Source of the DNA: Melastoma dodecandrum
Lineage: Eukaryota; Streptophyta; Magnoliopsida; Myrtales; Melastomataceae
Assembly (NCBI GenBank): GCA_029817715.1
Contig: JARUPY010000189.1
Location: forward strand, 4,464,001 to 4,528,000
Direction: 5' to 3'
Length of the DNA: 64,000 bases
A program made the translations under genes and the position numbers. The notes under the pieces are model-generated. The model searched no databases. It saw only the letters and a list, made by a program, of their open reading frames with translations, and was not told the DNA's origin. Positions 32,681 to 43,910 of the stretch are shown here, one piece after another (position 1 is the stretch's first letter; the number at the start of each line of letters is the position of its first letter).

Positions 32681-34080
32681 AATCTTATCTTATACAAAAC
32701 AAAATTTTTTCTGAATGTACAACTGCTGATGGAAGACTCTGCAAATTAAGGAAATAAATAGTCAACTACATAATAGGTTTCCTCATTGTCAAAGATGTTT
32801 CGTATCACTTAAGGATAGGGCTTGCAGAAGATTCATACAAATATGTTCCGTCAGGCTTCTAGAGATTGAAATCAAATAATCTTACTTACCATAAATAGTT
32901 GGCGGACTCCAATATACAGACATATGTGAGTTGCGTCCATATTCGGATAGCTCGTTCTTTGCCATTATTCGCAATGAATCTGGACGTGCTTGGATGTACG
33001 AGAAAATGTGTATGACTATTGGATAGTTCCATTTCGATCTGCAGAACCTTAAATCGATACTTTCCATATTAGGAGTGATTTGTTCCCCTTAAAGAAAATA
33101 TATCAATCCATTTGAAAATAAATCGTCAATCAAAATGATTGTAAACCATTTGATTTACGTAATATACCAAGAATATATTTAATTAATTAGATGACTAATT
33201 ACATAATTTGTGTTAATGATTAGATGACAAGAGGTACGCACCATATTGTCCCTATACATTACCATTCTGAAAAGTAGTAGAAACTTTCTTTCTATACATC
33301 ATAAGTTTACTTTCACTTGTCATCATCAAAACCATACTAACAATGTGTGTCTCATTATAGTATTACCAATAATGGTTGGAAGTTCTCTAATAAGACGATA
33401 TATAAATATTGAGTAATTTGGCTTTACGTAGTATAACTCATCCATGTATAATGTGGTTGAAAACGGCTTGGTAGATGTGGTACGCAATCTCTTGAGGAAA
33501 GTGGATGACAAGGTTCAAAATGATTTGCACGAACGAGTCGAAGAAGCTCTATGGCATACTGTGCAACAAATAGAACTGCAGCTCGGACGACACTATTCTG
33601 TATTGATATATAGTGTGAAAATACCCCCGCTATGAGCCACACATGGGGGTAATGTGTGCGATTACGCCTGTAGGAGTTGGATGCTCTATATGAAAGATAT
33701 TAGCTAACCAAACGTCTGAATGTTAGCATTATTAAGCAAGGATGTCCAAGTCGTTATGTAGCGACCACATTCTTTCCAGTTCGGTGACCTCATCATAGTA
33801 GTAAAAGGCCCATAATCATCACACATAAGGCCATAAGCAAATTCACATCCAACTGTCATATGTTGTCCAAGATTTTTTACATTAATGCGCATACAAGATA
33901 GTTGATCAAGATGGATTAAGCATAGTAATATGGAAATTCCTAAAATGATATTACACATGACGGGTAATGCTCCATGTAATATGAGCATGAACTGCACGAT
34001 ATCTTTGAAAAAGGAAATCATTCATGTGATACTCATTGCACGCACGATTATAAACTGTAAGTAGTAACGTGGAGGGGCTT
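32680..34080. other. Unassigned AT-rich stretch
   Basis: No gene could be supported. The minus-strand frame of 105 codons at 33704-34021 and a mirrored short frame near 33444-33635 show no family motif. AT-rich DNA fills 33060-33420. Confidence 0.4.
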
Positions 34081-34189
34081 CAAGTGACAAGAAATTGAGC
34101 ACCCCACCTCCAAGTTTCCACCAACCTCAGGGAAGGGATTGGGAGAAAAGGTCCAACTTGAGGAGATGATTATGTAGTAAATGATTAAC

Positions 34190-35110
34190 CAACAACGTGT
34201 TGATGAAAAATCAAGTGGGCATCTATTCGGAACGTGGAGAACCATATCAAGCCCAAGCCATGAATTCTAGACCATATGGGTCACTTCTAAGTGACATAGA
34301 AGTAAATTCGAGGGAACATGTAAAGGCAATCACTTTAAGGAATGGTCAAATGCATGAGGACAAAGACGTGGGCATGGAGAAGAAATGAACCAAATATGAG
34401 GTAGATACGCTTAACACTCCAGCTGGACACAACCAAATCGATCAATCTATTGCTAGTATCATTCCTATCGAGTCCTCAGTTCCTTCAAAGCAAAGTAAAG
34501 AGATTACTAAATCTACAAGAGACAAAGTGCAACGTCCACCAGTACCTTTCTCCCAAATTGCGTGAAAGAAAAATGAGGAAGTATAATACCGTCAGTTCCT
34601 TGATGTTTCAAAAAAAGCTTCATATAAATATTCCATTTGTATAAGCGCTTGAACTAATGCCTAGATACGCCAAGTTTATGAAAGACGCACTTTTGAAGTG
34701 AAAGCCGCACTCTCAAAGAAACGATGACTAGGAGAGAGAGAGCGGCAATGGCATTGACACAATAGTGAAGCGCAATCCTTCCTAAGCTAAGAGATCCAGG
34801 TATCTTTAGGATTTCATGTACCATCGGTTCAACATTTTCATGTATGGCTTTGTGTGATCTCCGTGCAAGTATTAATCTAATGTCTTTTTGTATATAAGGA
34901 GTTAGGATTCAGGGATATAAAACCCACAACAATCTCATTATTGTTAGCCGATAGGTCTATTACCTATCTTAAGAGGATACTTGAGGATGTGCTAGTTAAA
35001 GTAAAGAAATTTATATTTCATGCCGACTTCCTTGTTCTAGACTTTGTTGAAGATTAGGAGATTCCAATAATTTTGGGACGACCATTCGGGTCAATGACCA
35101 AGAAGTGACA
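34190..35110 (+). pseudogene. Athila-like gag end and protease
   Basis: Gag tail: NSRPYGSLLSDIEVNSREHVKAITLRNGQ, a well-known segment just before protease in Athila-type elements. Protease: phrases CTIGSTFSCMALCDLRASINLMS, TISLLLADRSITYLKRILEDVLVKVKKFIFHADFLVLDF and PIILGRPF; the active-site D-L-G-A-S has become D-L-R-A-S. Stops occur at about 34386, 34640 and within the protease. Not functional. Confidence 0.75.
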
Positions 35111-37164
35111 TTTTATATCAACCAGTTCATGAAATGGTCAAATGAACCGTCAGGATGTTTCTTTCTTGATGTTGTGGACATGGGTTCTCCCGAGTATTTC
35201 TCGTAGGTTTGTCATGAAGATCAATTAGAGTGGCCGTTATATCGCATAAAGAACCACCCATCTTCAAGCTCAAACAATTGTCAACGATCCCATGGTCACT
35301 TCGGACTTTTAAGAGCACAAAAGAGATTTATTCTTCTAAAATGGAGCAATAGAAGTATCCGAGACATTATTCAAGGTTACTGGAAAACCATCGAAGCATT
35401 ACCGACGAGAGCCATTTAATTCGGAAGATACTTAAACCCAACTTCGAAAACGATAACCAACGAAAAAAGTCAAGTCGACGACTATAAACAATGGCGCTTT
35501 TTGTGAGGCAACCCAACTTCTTACTTCATGTTTCTTTCTCTTCATATTTTTCATGATTAATGAGCGTTCTTTTTGTTGGAAATTTTTGGTAGTCGACTAG
35601 GTGAAGGGTGATGATGGTGCAATCCTTCAAAGAGCACATGGATCCATTTGTCTCTTCCGATGGATACGTGTGTAATATCTGACACCAATGGATGAACTCT
35701 TCCCTTCAGACAGATGCATCCGTGGGATCTGACAGTAAATGGGTCCATCATTTTGTTAAAACAGATGAATCCGTTACATCCAAGAGTTGATGGAAGTATT
35801 GTCCATTTAGACAAATGGGTCCGTGTGATTTGAGAGTAGATGAATCCATCTGTCAGTTTAGATAGGCGCATTCATACGCCTTTCCACACAAAAGAGAGAA
35901 AATAATTTTGATTCTTCTTCCCCCAAGCTAACTCACACACCTTAAGTCTAGTACCTTTTGTAGGTGGCATGCCACTTCAACTTTCTACATCCGCAATTCG
36001 TATCGGCTTGGGTCAAAGATGCATCGTGGATCTTCATGAACAAAGCGGAATGTGAATGCTTCTCAATCAACATTTGACGAAATAGAGCAGGACTGATTTG
36101 TCCGGGAAACCTCCTTCCACTATTTGTTTTTGGGACAATGTTTAGTTCAGGTTTGTGCTGGTCGATTTTGTGTATGAAATTGATTTTTTTTTTTGTTTGC
36201 ATGCTTTCTATAATAGGTTTGGAGAGTTGGGTTTGTCTTTAAGTCTTAGCTAGTTTTTCATTTTGGTTTATCATGAATCTTTTGTTCGTCGAGTCGAGTC
36301 CTTTGTTAGACTTAATAAAACCTAAGATGAATACTTACTTGTTAGATATCTGCACTTATAAATCAGCTTGCACCTTAATATTTTTAACTCAAATTCTAGT
36401 TATATTTATGATCCTCAATGTGAATTGTTGGTGATTAAGACAACTTTTGACATCCAATAACGCATGTAAGTGGTAACTGAGTATGGTTGGCGACGCACTA
36501 TCTTGAAACTAGTCATAGGGTTCATGCACTATTAAAAAAATCTATCAAGGCTTTGAGTACCACCGTTTAGGTGAGACCTGAAATTGAAAAGAAAAAAATA
36601 GTTGATTGCGCTTGTATACGTACTTGTGGTATGAGGCAAACTAGTGTGCGAGAGAAAACATCCGAGGGGTGCTTCATCAATCCATGCCATAGTTCAACTA
36701 GATATGGAGTAATTGATCAAAATATCGTTACATATGCATCATAGTGTGAAATGAGCATTTAGAGTCGTGTAGTTAAGAAAATGAAATGAAAAGAAAATTG
36801 TGTTGCATATTGAGTTCAACTGTTTAGAGCATATGACTTGTGGAGGGATGGTGTTCGGTTAGCATTGTGACTTGTCGCTCTAGTATGTTTTATTTGAATT
36901 ATCTGATCGTTGATATATGTTGCACGACACACAAAGTTGATCTTTTGAGCATTTCTTTTTGAAATTTGATTTTAAAAGAAAATGTTTATAATGAAGCGAG
37001 TGGAATATGAGTTGAACTTGACTATTGCAGGTGGGTTTACCCATTGCTGAGAATATGGAAGGGAGCGGTCAGATTGGGTAGAGTAGATTCAGTACAGGAT
37101 TAATGTTGAGGTTTAAAGTCTTTTGTATTTTTGCTCGAGGACAAGCAAAAGTTAGGATTGAGGG

Positions 37165-38275
37165 TGTGATAACTAACGAAAATTGAATTATTTAGCAACT
37201 CCTACGAGCATTATTTTGACTAGTTCGATAAGGTTTATTATTTTTAGTTTAATAGAATTAAGTTACTAATGTATGACTATTTAAATAAAGGTTTTATGTG
37301 AAAATAATAAGCAAAAAATCAAGCCTAGAGTTAGTTGTCACTAAGCTTGAGGAAGATTCCATATAGAAACATCCTTTGATTAGACTTATCCATCCGTGCA
37401 CAACATGCTGACCGACTTGAGACGGATGCATCCTTTGACAAGACAGATGCATCCATTCGTGACCTGAGGAAGGACGAATTTGGTGAACCTTCGAGTTGTG
37501 AAGATTGTTCTCCACATTATTAAGATACAATATTTTACTTTATTTGGTCCCTTTATTCTATAATAAAGTTGTGTAAAGTACTTTTGGAAACTTAGGGGGA
37601 ATATTTTCTTGGGTAACCCTAGGGTTTTTATATGGATGTCTTCTGGTTTCTAGAAGGAAGACAATTTATGATTGACACAGGTGACACGTCAAGGTGGCTA
37701 GAGAAGGAGATAACGACGACCACTTTCGGATCAGAAGATCGGAGAGACCTCTTTTTGTTTCTCTTATCTTGTTATTGATGTTGTCGTTCGTGTTCTTTAT
37801 GTTGTCAATTGTTTTTTATTTTCTCATTATGAACTTATTTGTTGTTCTATAACTACGACGAAATACCGTGTTCCTATGTAGCTCGTGAACTGTCTTTCCT
37901 AATGCGATTCAAATCTTTATTAATTGTTTATCGTATTATATTCTTAATGCATGTTAATTGACTCACCACTAATTAGCATAGATTTGATAAACTAAGGGGA
38001 CTCGGGATGGTAGTCTTGGTCAGATTTCGAATTGGATAACCTATGTAGTCTATGTGGTGAAAACTTGACTAATTGTGTAACCCGGAAGTAATCAATTATA
38101 ATTAAATCACGATGTGTCGCCACTGATTTCTTGTTTAGGAATAAAGTAAGAAATTTAATACATGATGATAGCGTTCTCGTACATTAAGGAGAAATATGAT
38201 GAGATATTCATTGCTTGAAAGTATCCCAAGTGTATCGCTTTTGTTCAAGGACGTTGTTGTTATCTAAAAATTACA
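37165..38275 (+). repeat. 3' LTR of the Athila-like element
   Basis: Starts TGTGATAACTAACG right after a PPT-like stretch and appears to end ...TCTAAAAATTACA. TATA-like sequence TTTTTATATGG at about 37626. The right end is provisional because the 5' copy is not in the window. Confidence 0.5.
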
Positions 38276-38693
38276 CGGACTAAGGGGTGGCTTGTTACTC
38301 TACATCTCGAATGGATCAGACCCGACAAAATCCATCACAATTTTTCAGCGAAAATAGTATAGACCTCATGGTCAAGGGAGTGATATGATCATGGCCGAGG
38401 GGTGTAAGTTGGTAGTACTGCCCCAACCAAATGGACAGAGCTGCAGTTGTCCCCGTGGGTCTTCCATATGGCTTGATGCGGATAAGGGACCCGCAACTAC
38501 GGCCGTGCATGTAGCCCCAGCCTGGGAGATGGTTTCCGACGAGATGTTCAATATCATCAGAAGTCAATCGAACGTGAACATAGTCATTAATAAGATGAAG
38601 GAAAATCAGCAGAGGATTAAGATTAAGGATTGACAGTGGAGAGGATTGAGTTGGCATCCCCCTGCAGAAAACACAGATTGATGAGTTCGACGG
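38276..38693. other. Unassigned stretch with a short ORF
   Basis: A plus-strand frame of 82 codons (38385-38633) starts MIMAEGCKLVVLPQPNG and ends in a Lys-rich tail. No family is recognised and the opposite strand is equally open, so it is not called as a gene. Confidence 0.35.
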
Positions 38694-41600
38694 TGTAATG
38701 CCTTAAATTAAATTAATGGGCCATAAAAACCTAATTTTCATCCATTAAAAAAGCCCAAAGCCCACTTTCATAAAAAGGCCAAAGCCTAAATCCAACCAAG
38801 CCCAACCATACTTTTTATTTTATTTTAAGCCCAAAGCTCGCTTTCATAAAAAGGCCAAAGCCCAAACCCAACTCAAGCCCAGTCATATTTTTATTTCGTT
38901 TTTTTTTTATCTTATTTTATTTTTGACATTATCCTCTTTCTCAACGGCTAACGGAGGCTGAAGATGGCACGTGAAGGGATCCTAAAGCAGCTAACCAATT
39001 TTGCCACTTGGCACCTTATCATTGGTTGAGGAATGCTCGCGGTGAAAATTCTTTCCCACCACAGATCGAGGCAGAAAACGGTTTGGGGGAGAGGATAAGA
39101 ACAGAAAAATTAAAAAGAAAAGAAAAGGGGGAATCGACAGAAAAATTTGGGGGTTCTTCTTCCTTTTCTTTAAAAAAATTCCTTTCCCCGGAGACTTCGG
39201 AGACCTTTCTTTACGCTCAGAGGACCTCAGAACAGCCGCCTCATCACCACTCCGGTTCTTCAACCATCCCTGAGTCAAGGTAAGGAGAAGAGGGCATCAT
39301 CGGAACCCCCCCAACGTCCAACCTAAACAAGCCGACAACAATGACAGCAACATACTTGAGGCTGCAACGGTCATCAACTCCTCTGGACATAACAGAGGCG
39401 AAACCGAGCTCTGGCAACGATTCCAACTACACCAGCTCTGACTAGTAGCATCCCGACGTCTTTCCGGGGAACGAGCTCCCCACAATGATGACTCCCTCTG
39501 GCTGTAGTGAAGGAAACCTCCCCTTCTACTCTTATTGTTTTTGTTTCTCTTCATATGCGCAGGTTTACTGTAGCTTGTACTCTTTGTCCATGCAACAACG
39601 AATGCGCCAGCAGAGGACTCACGTCTCCTCGACACTTCCAAAAATAGCGGACCTGTAGCAGCGACCAGACAGCCTCAAAGCTATTCTCATGTTACTTCTC
39701 CGTGCCAGCTTCCTTCAGACTGTCAATGCGGCCACCTTCGAGAAGCAGCTGTGCTATCACGGCCTTCTCCTCCCTTCTTTTCTGCGAGACAACAACATCA
39801 ACAAGGCAAAGTTTCGAAGAGTTTGAAGCTGTTCAGCCTTGACTTCAGTGCTTCTTCGCATAATCCAGCATAGAAGTCCTCCCGACGCGCACACGAGTCT
39901 CCCATCGTGAGCGTGCGTGCTCGGGAGGTGTGGAGTGGGCTTCCCATCGCGAGCGCCCTTTCTCCCATGAACATTTCCAGGATTCATGTCGATCGAACTC
40001 CATTCTTGGCGAGTCACTGCACCAGCTGCTTCCTATTCATTTTGTAGACCCCTTAGACAAATCTAACCTCATTTATTGTTCTTGTTTGCACGAACACACG
40101 CTGCGGCATCTTCGAGACATCGTAACCGGAGCTAGCGAGCTCAAAACTATGCGAAATCAGGTCTACTCCCTTCCTACTTCCTTTGTGACTTCGTCAATAG
40201 CTTCTGGGACTTGTTTGTGCTGTAAACTGCTCGAACTATCTGCGATTGTTGGGATATACGCATGCTGAAATTGGAATGTTGTTCGCTGCCGCATGTTCCT
40301 GACGTTTTCTAGCATAACTCCTTGTCCTGTGTATGGATTGATCTGTTTTTTCACTCCTTGGCTTCCTTTCTCGATGGAGAACAACTTCTCTGTTGAAATT
40401 TTTTTCAAACAGACTCGTTTTGCCAATGTTTTTCCTCTTCGTATGCTGGAGAATGCAGCTGCCCTGTTCTGCGCATCCGCGGAATGTGCAGCTGCACTCC
40501 ATCAGGCTTAGTTTCGACTGTACAGCTCGGATTTTCTTAAAGCTACTTGGATTCATTCCCTTTTTGGCTATTCTACAACTTTCGTGCTTTAAGCTACTCC
40601 ATTTGACACTTGCTTGATCGAGTTTTGTTTGTTCGAAAAAGGTAGCCTGTTTCTGTGTATGAGTGGAATAGCTGCCTCTGTTTTTCGGACATAACTCGAA
40701 CATCAAAACTCCGTTTCACCTAAAATTGGTTGGAACGGATTTCTCTTTATGTTTTCTAAAACTTTTGTGTTATACACTTTTCTGTTAAACATACACATCC
40801 TGGTCAAATCGCTGTTGGAGTGCAGATAGAACAGATGTGCTATCGCATTTCAGGGCAGATTCATACTAGTATACGAAAAACTTCGTATCTCTTTCATCAC
40901 GTGCCCAAATTTTACAAAATTAGCGCTTTTGAAACCATATTTAAGCCCTCTACAAATCTTATTCTTTGAGTTCTTGCTTTCTGGATCATCTGGTTAGTCT
41001 AAACATTCAGAAAAGACGAAGACTTCTAATGTCTCTTGCCCTTTTGCGGCAGCATGAGTATCTTGCGCACCAGATAGCGTAATTTACTCGTTTGAGTTCT
41101 GAATGGATTAAAATTGAACCGAGAGTTAGATCTTTTAATTTAATACAATTTCTGTGTTTTACACTTTTTATTTTGAACAAGTTTAGCCTACAGTCAAACA
41201 TGGTCAAACTTGATCTGCGATGCTGGCCGATTGAAACACATTCTATTCGAATGTCTAGATTCTCCGCTACGCTGACAGCAGACTACAGATCCATTTTTCC
41301 TAAAATTATTCATGCTAAATCACGATTGAGTTATCTAGCACGTGACAAAACTTCATATTTTTTTGACGAATGAGTGAAGAGTTATGAAATTTTGTTTTCT
41401 CATCATTCTGCTGGTCAGGGATTGCTTATGCAAGAGACTGAATTTCATTCTTTGCTTTGTAGAATGAGATCCCACCGTTGGATTCGTTTGAAATTTTATA
41501 TTCTGATTTCTTATCAAGATACAGATCTATAGGTTTTGATTTCACTTAGATCGGACGATTCTAAGTGAAGTTATGCTCTTATTTCCAAACCTGCGTATGC

Positions 41601-42740
41601 TGCATTCTCATCTATGCTACAGCCGACTTTGCGTGTGCATAATTCCCAATTCCACCGTTGGATTTTACTGATATTTGACAAACATGCTTCTTATTAACCT
41701 GTTTACTTAATGTGCAGTTGGATCTTAAATATTTTGACTTAGTTGAAACTTGTGCTCGTTTTTTTGATTTCGAATTGTTGTTTTGGACTTTGAAAATGAA
41801 AGTCAACTAATCACTCTTACATTTTCTTTGCATGTACACTGAGCACGCAATTTCGGATGATCAACTCCAATCTTTCGAAGACCAACTTGAAGGCGCACGT
41901 ATCAAACCGCGTGGATCCACCCCGGCCTAAAAACCGCGGGCTCGAAGACAAAGCGGCCCCAACCTTCAATCTAAGGTACAAAGGGGAGGTGTGGGCCTCC
42001 CCGAATTTCATTTTAAAAGCCCACTTGTAACGGATTGCGGGCCTAAGTGCATAGGCCCACAATCACCGCCCCTTGCCCGCTCTTTTGAGCTAAATTATTG
42101 TCTGTGGTTGCGTGTGTGACTTAGGATTTAGGTTTATACGTCGCATGCCTGGTTTTAAACAAACAAACCTAAGTTCGGGTCCAACGCCCGTTAAAACGTC
42201 AATAAGAGTCCGGCCCACTCCCGGATCGGGCCCCATACCCGTCAATCAAAAGTTAAACATTTTTTGGACAAATCGCCACCCTTTTCGCATGTGGTAGGAT
42301 ACTAAGGTTAGTAAATAGGAATCCCCGAACCCAGACTCTGATTTTTCCGACTTAAAATCACATTTTTAACTAAGTCGGTGGCGACTCCGAACAAAAGTTT
42401 TTGCAAAGTAAAACTAACCCCCACTGCCCTTTTTTCGGAGCCATTTGGGGTGAGGTGACGGCTACTCGAGCCGCTCCTTGGGCCCTCCCCGAAATTCGCG
42501 AGAGAGGCCTTAACGCGGCCTTTCGCTCGTCGCCTCCAGGGAACTGGAGACGGTTGGCGAAACGCCTCGCAGACCCGTTCGCGAATCAAGGGAAGGCCCA
42601 ACCCGGGGCCCCTTTCCGCAGCGTCCGGCGTTCGAGCCGTAACGCCGACCGGACTGGACCTCGGGGGAGCCGGCCCGGATCCTCGGGCTTGCCGGAACCG
42701 CCGCCGCGCGCCGCTAGGCCGGAAAGGGGCGCGCACATCC
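38694..42740 (+). repeat. Giant LTR of the Tat/Ogre-like element
   Basis: Proposed start TGTAATGCC at 38694, proposed end shortly before the PBS at 42745. Includes repeated aagcccaaagcccactttcataaaaaggcc segments (38748 and 38830) and a very GC-rich end (42440-42740). TATA and exact boundaries are not resolved, and no second copy is available to confirm it. Confidence 0.5.
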
Positions 42741-42744
42741 CGGA

Positions 42745-42763
42745 TGGCGACTCCGCTGGGGAC
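42745..42763 (+). other. Primer-binding site of the Tat/Ogre-like element
   Basis: TGGCGACTCCGCTGGGGAC, the PBS wording of Ogre/Tat-type gypsy elements. A shorter echo, GTGGCGACTCCGAAC, occurs at about 42378. Confidence 0.75.
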
Positions 42764-43421
42764 CTCCGCATGTGGATTCCTACCGAAAACCTTTTCTTAC
42801 CACTTGCGGAGAGGAGTTACTTGGTTTCGCATATAATTGATTGGCTCGATGCCTTCTGCTTGATCTCCTCTTTGTGTTTGTTTACCGCTTTTTAGGCATT
42901 TCTAGGTATGCCCGAACCCGGGGCTAGGATCTTAGGGGGGTTACCGTTAGGGCCAGCTGTGCTGCTCTTTGCGGTGTGGTTTTGGGTCGGGTCCCCGCGT
43001 CCCTTAGTCCGAGGGAGGTCTAGAAACCTCTCCCGAGTCTAGAATTGCTTGCTCACTACAGGTACCAGACACCGCACGTGCATTTGTCTGTTACTAAGTG
43101 CCTGTTACTTGTGCAGGGACAGGTTCAAGTACGTTTTGTATGCGATAATCGTGGCACTAACCTTGTTCGTTTTGCAGCGGTTTGGGTTGGTCACAGGGGG
43201 GTTCCGAATTTCTTTTCTCCCTTCCCTACCTCTTTTTCTTTATGTCATCATACTCATTTGCATCCATTTCGCACGAACGCTTGTTAAACAATAATCAATA
43301 TATCAACACTTTTACATTTGTTAGGTATTCTCATTGTTCTAGTAGAAGAAAACTTGCATGCAAATTCACCTCACGTTAGGAGTTGGATTGGATTGTTACT
43401 ACAACTGAATGACGTCCAAGC

Positions 43422-43835
43422 ATGCAGGTTTATCAAATGGACTCAATCGCACTGCGCTCGGATGCTCCATCCTATGACAAACTCCGAGATTGGTTCAAAG
43501 TACTCAGACCCTCAGAGCAGGAATTCGTCAAGCTAAAGCTTAAAGGTCTACTCCATCTGATCAGACTCGAAGTTGATTGCTTCATGCTACAGCACCTCAT
43601 CGCCCGTTGGAACACGAACACGTACACCTTCCATTTCGGTACCTTGGAGCTCGCACCACTCTACGAGGAATACGGACACCTCTCCGGACTTCCTCATCTC
43701 CTAGGAATATCACCGTTGCCTCATTTCGACAAGCCGAAAGAATACATCACTAACTTGCTTCAGATCTCTCCGGCGAACGTGTCCACTTTATTCACGACAG
43801 AGGGGCACATCAGCATCAAGGAACTTTGCAAGTAT
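43422..43835 (+). pseudogene. Accessory ORF of the Tat/Ogre-like element (plant-mobile-domain-like)
   Basis: About 138 residues survive. The segment LHLIRLEVDCFMLQHLIARWNTNTYTFHF and TLELAPLYEEYGHLSGLPHLLG resembles the plant mobile-type domain (DUF7745-like) proteins often found as ORF1 of Tat/Ogre elements: a helix ending in a W-x-x-x-x-x-x-F-x-F/FG strand, then a LxPxxEEYxxLxGLP motif. The coding stretch is cut at KELCKY (43835), where the pectinesterase flank begins. The function of the family is not established. Confidence 0.55.
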
Positions 43836-43909
43836 CAACTGAAACGGGCAGCAGTGCAACCTCCCAGGCATTCCATTCAATCCGCCAACTGAAACGGGCA
43901 GCAGTGCAA
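43836..43909 (+). repeat. 24-bp direct repeat at the retroelement/pectinesterase junction
   Basis: caactgaaacgggcagcagtgcaa occurs at 43836-43859 and again at 43886-43909, separated by 26 bp. The second copy ends one base before the start codon of the pectinesterase. Confidence 0.9.
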
Positions 43910-43910
43910 A

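Larger units (their letters stand above)
34080..38275 (+). mobile_element. Athila-like Ty3/gypsy relic with 3' LTR
   Basis: Contains the end of gag (34190-34390), a protease relic (about 34800-35110), then the wording gcgctttttgtgaggcaaccca (35490-35515), which in Athila elements follows pol. RT, RNase H and integrase are therefore missing between protease and 35490. A long non-coding 3' region (35520-37160) ends in ttgctcgaggacaagcaaaag and a purine stretch, and the LTR starts at 37165. This order is characteristic of the Athila lineage (inference from wording). Confidence 0.7.
38694..43835 (+). mobile_element. Tat/Ogre-like Ty3/gypsy element, 5' part with giant LTR
   Basis: An LTR of about 4 kb (38694-42740) is followed by a PBS TGGCGACTCCGCTGGGGAC, a 640-bp leader and an accessory ORF (43422-43835) upstream of where gag would be. 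Very long LTRs, this PBS and an extra 5' ORF are all features of Ogre/Tat elements. The element stops abruptly at 43835, next to the pectinesterase 5' flank. No gag-pol of this copy is present. Confidence 0.65.

Noticed and set aside
42308..42895. Long open frames on both strands (142 and 164 codons)
   Set aside because: They result from the GC-rich leader next to the PBS; both strands equally open, no domain recognised.
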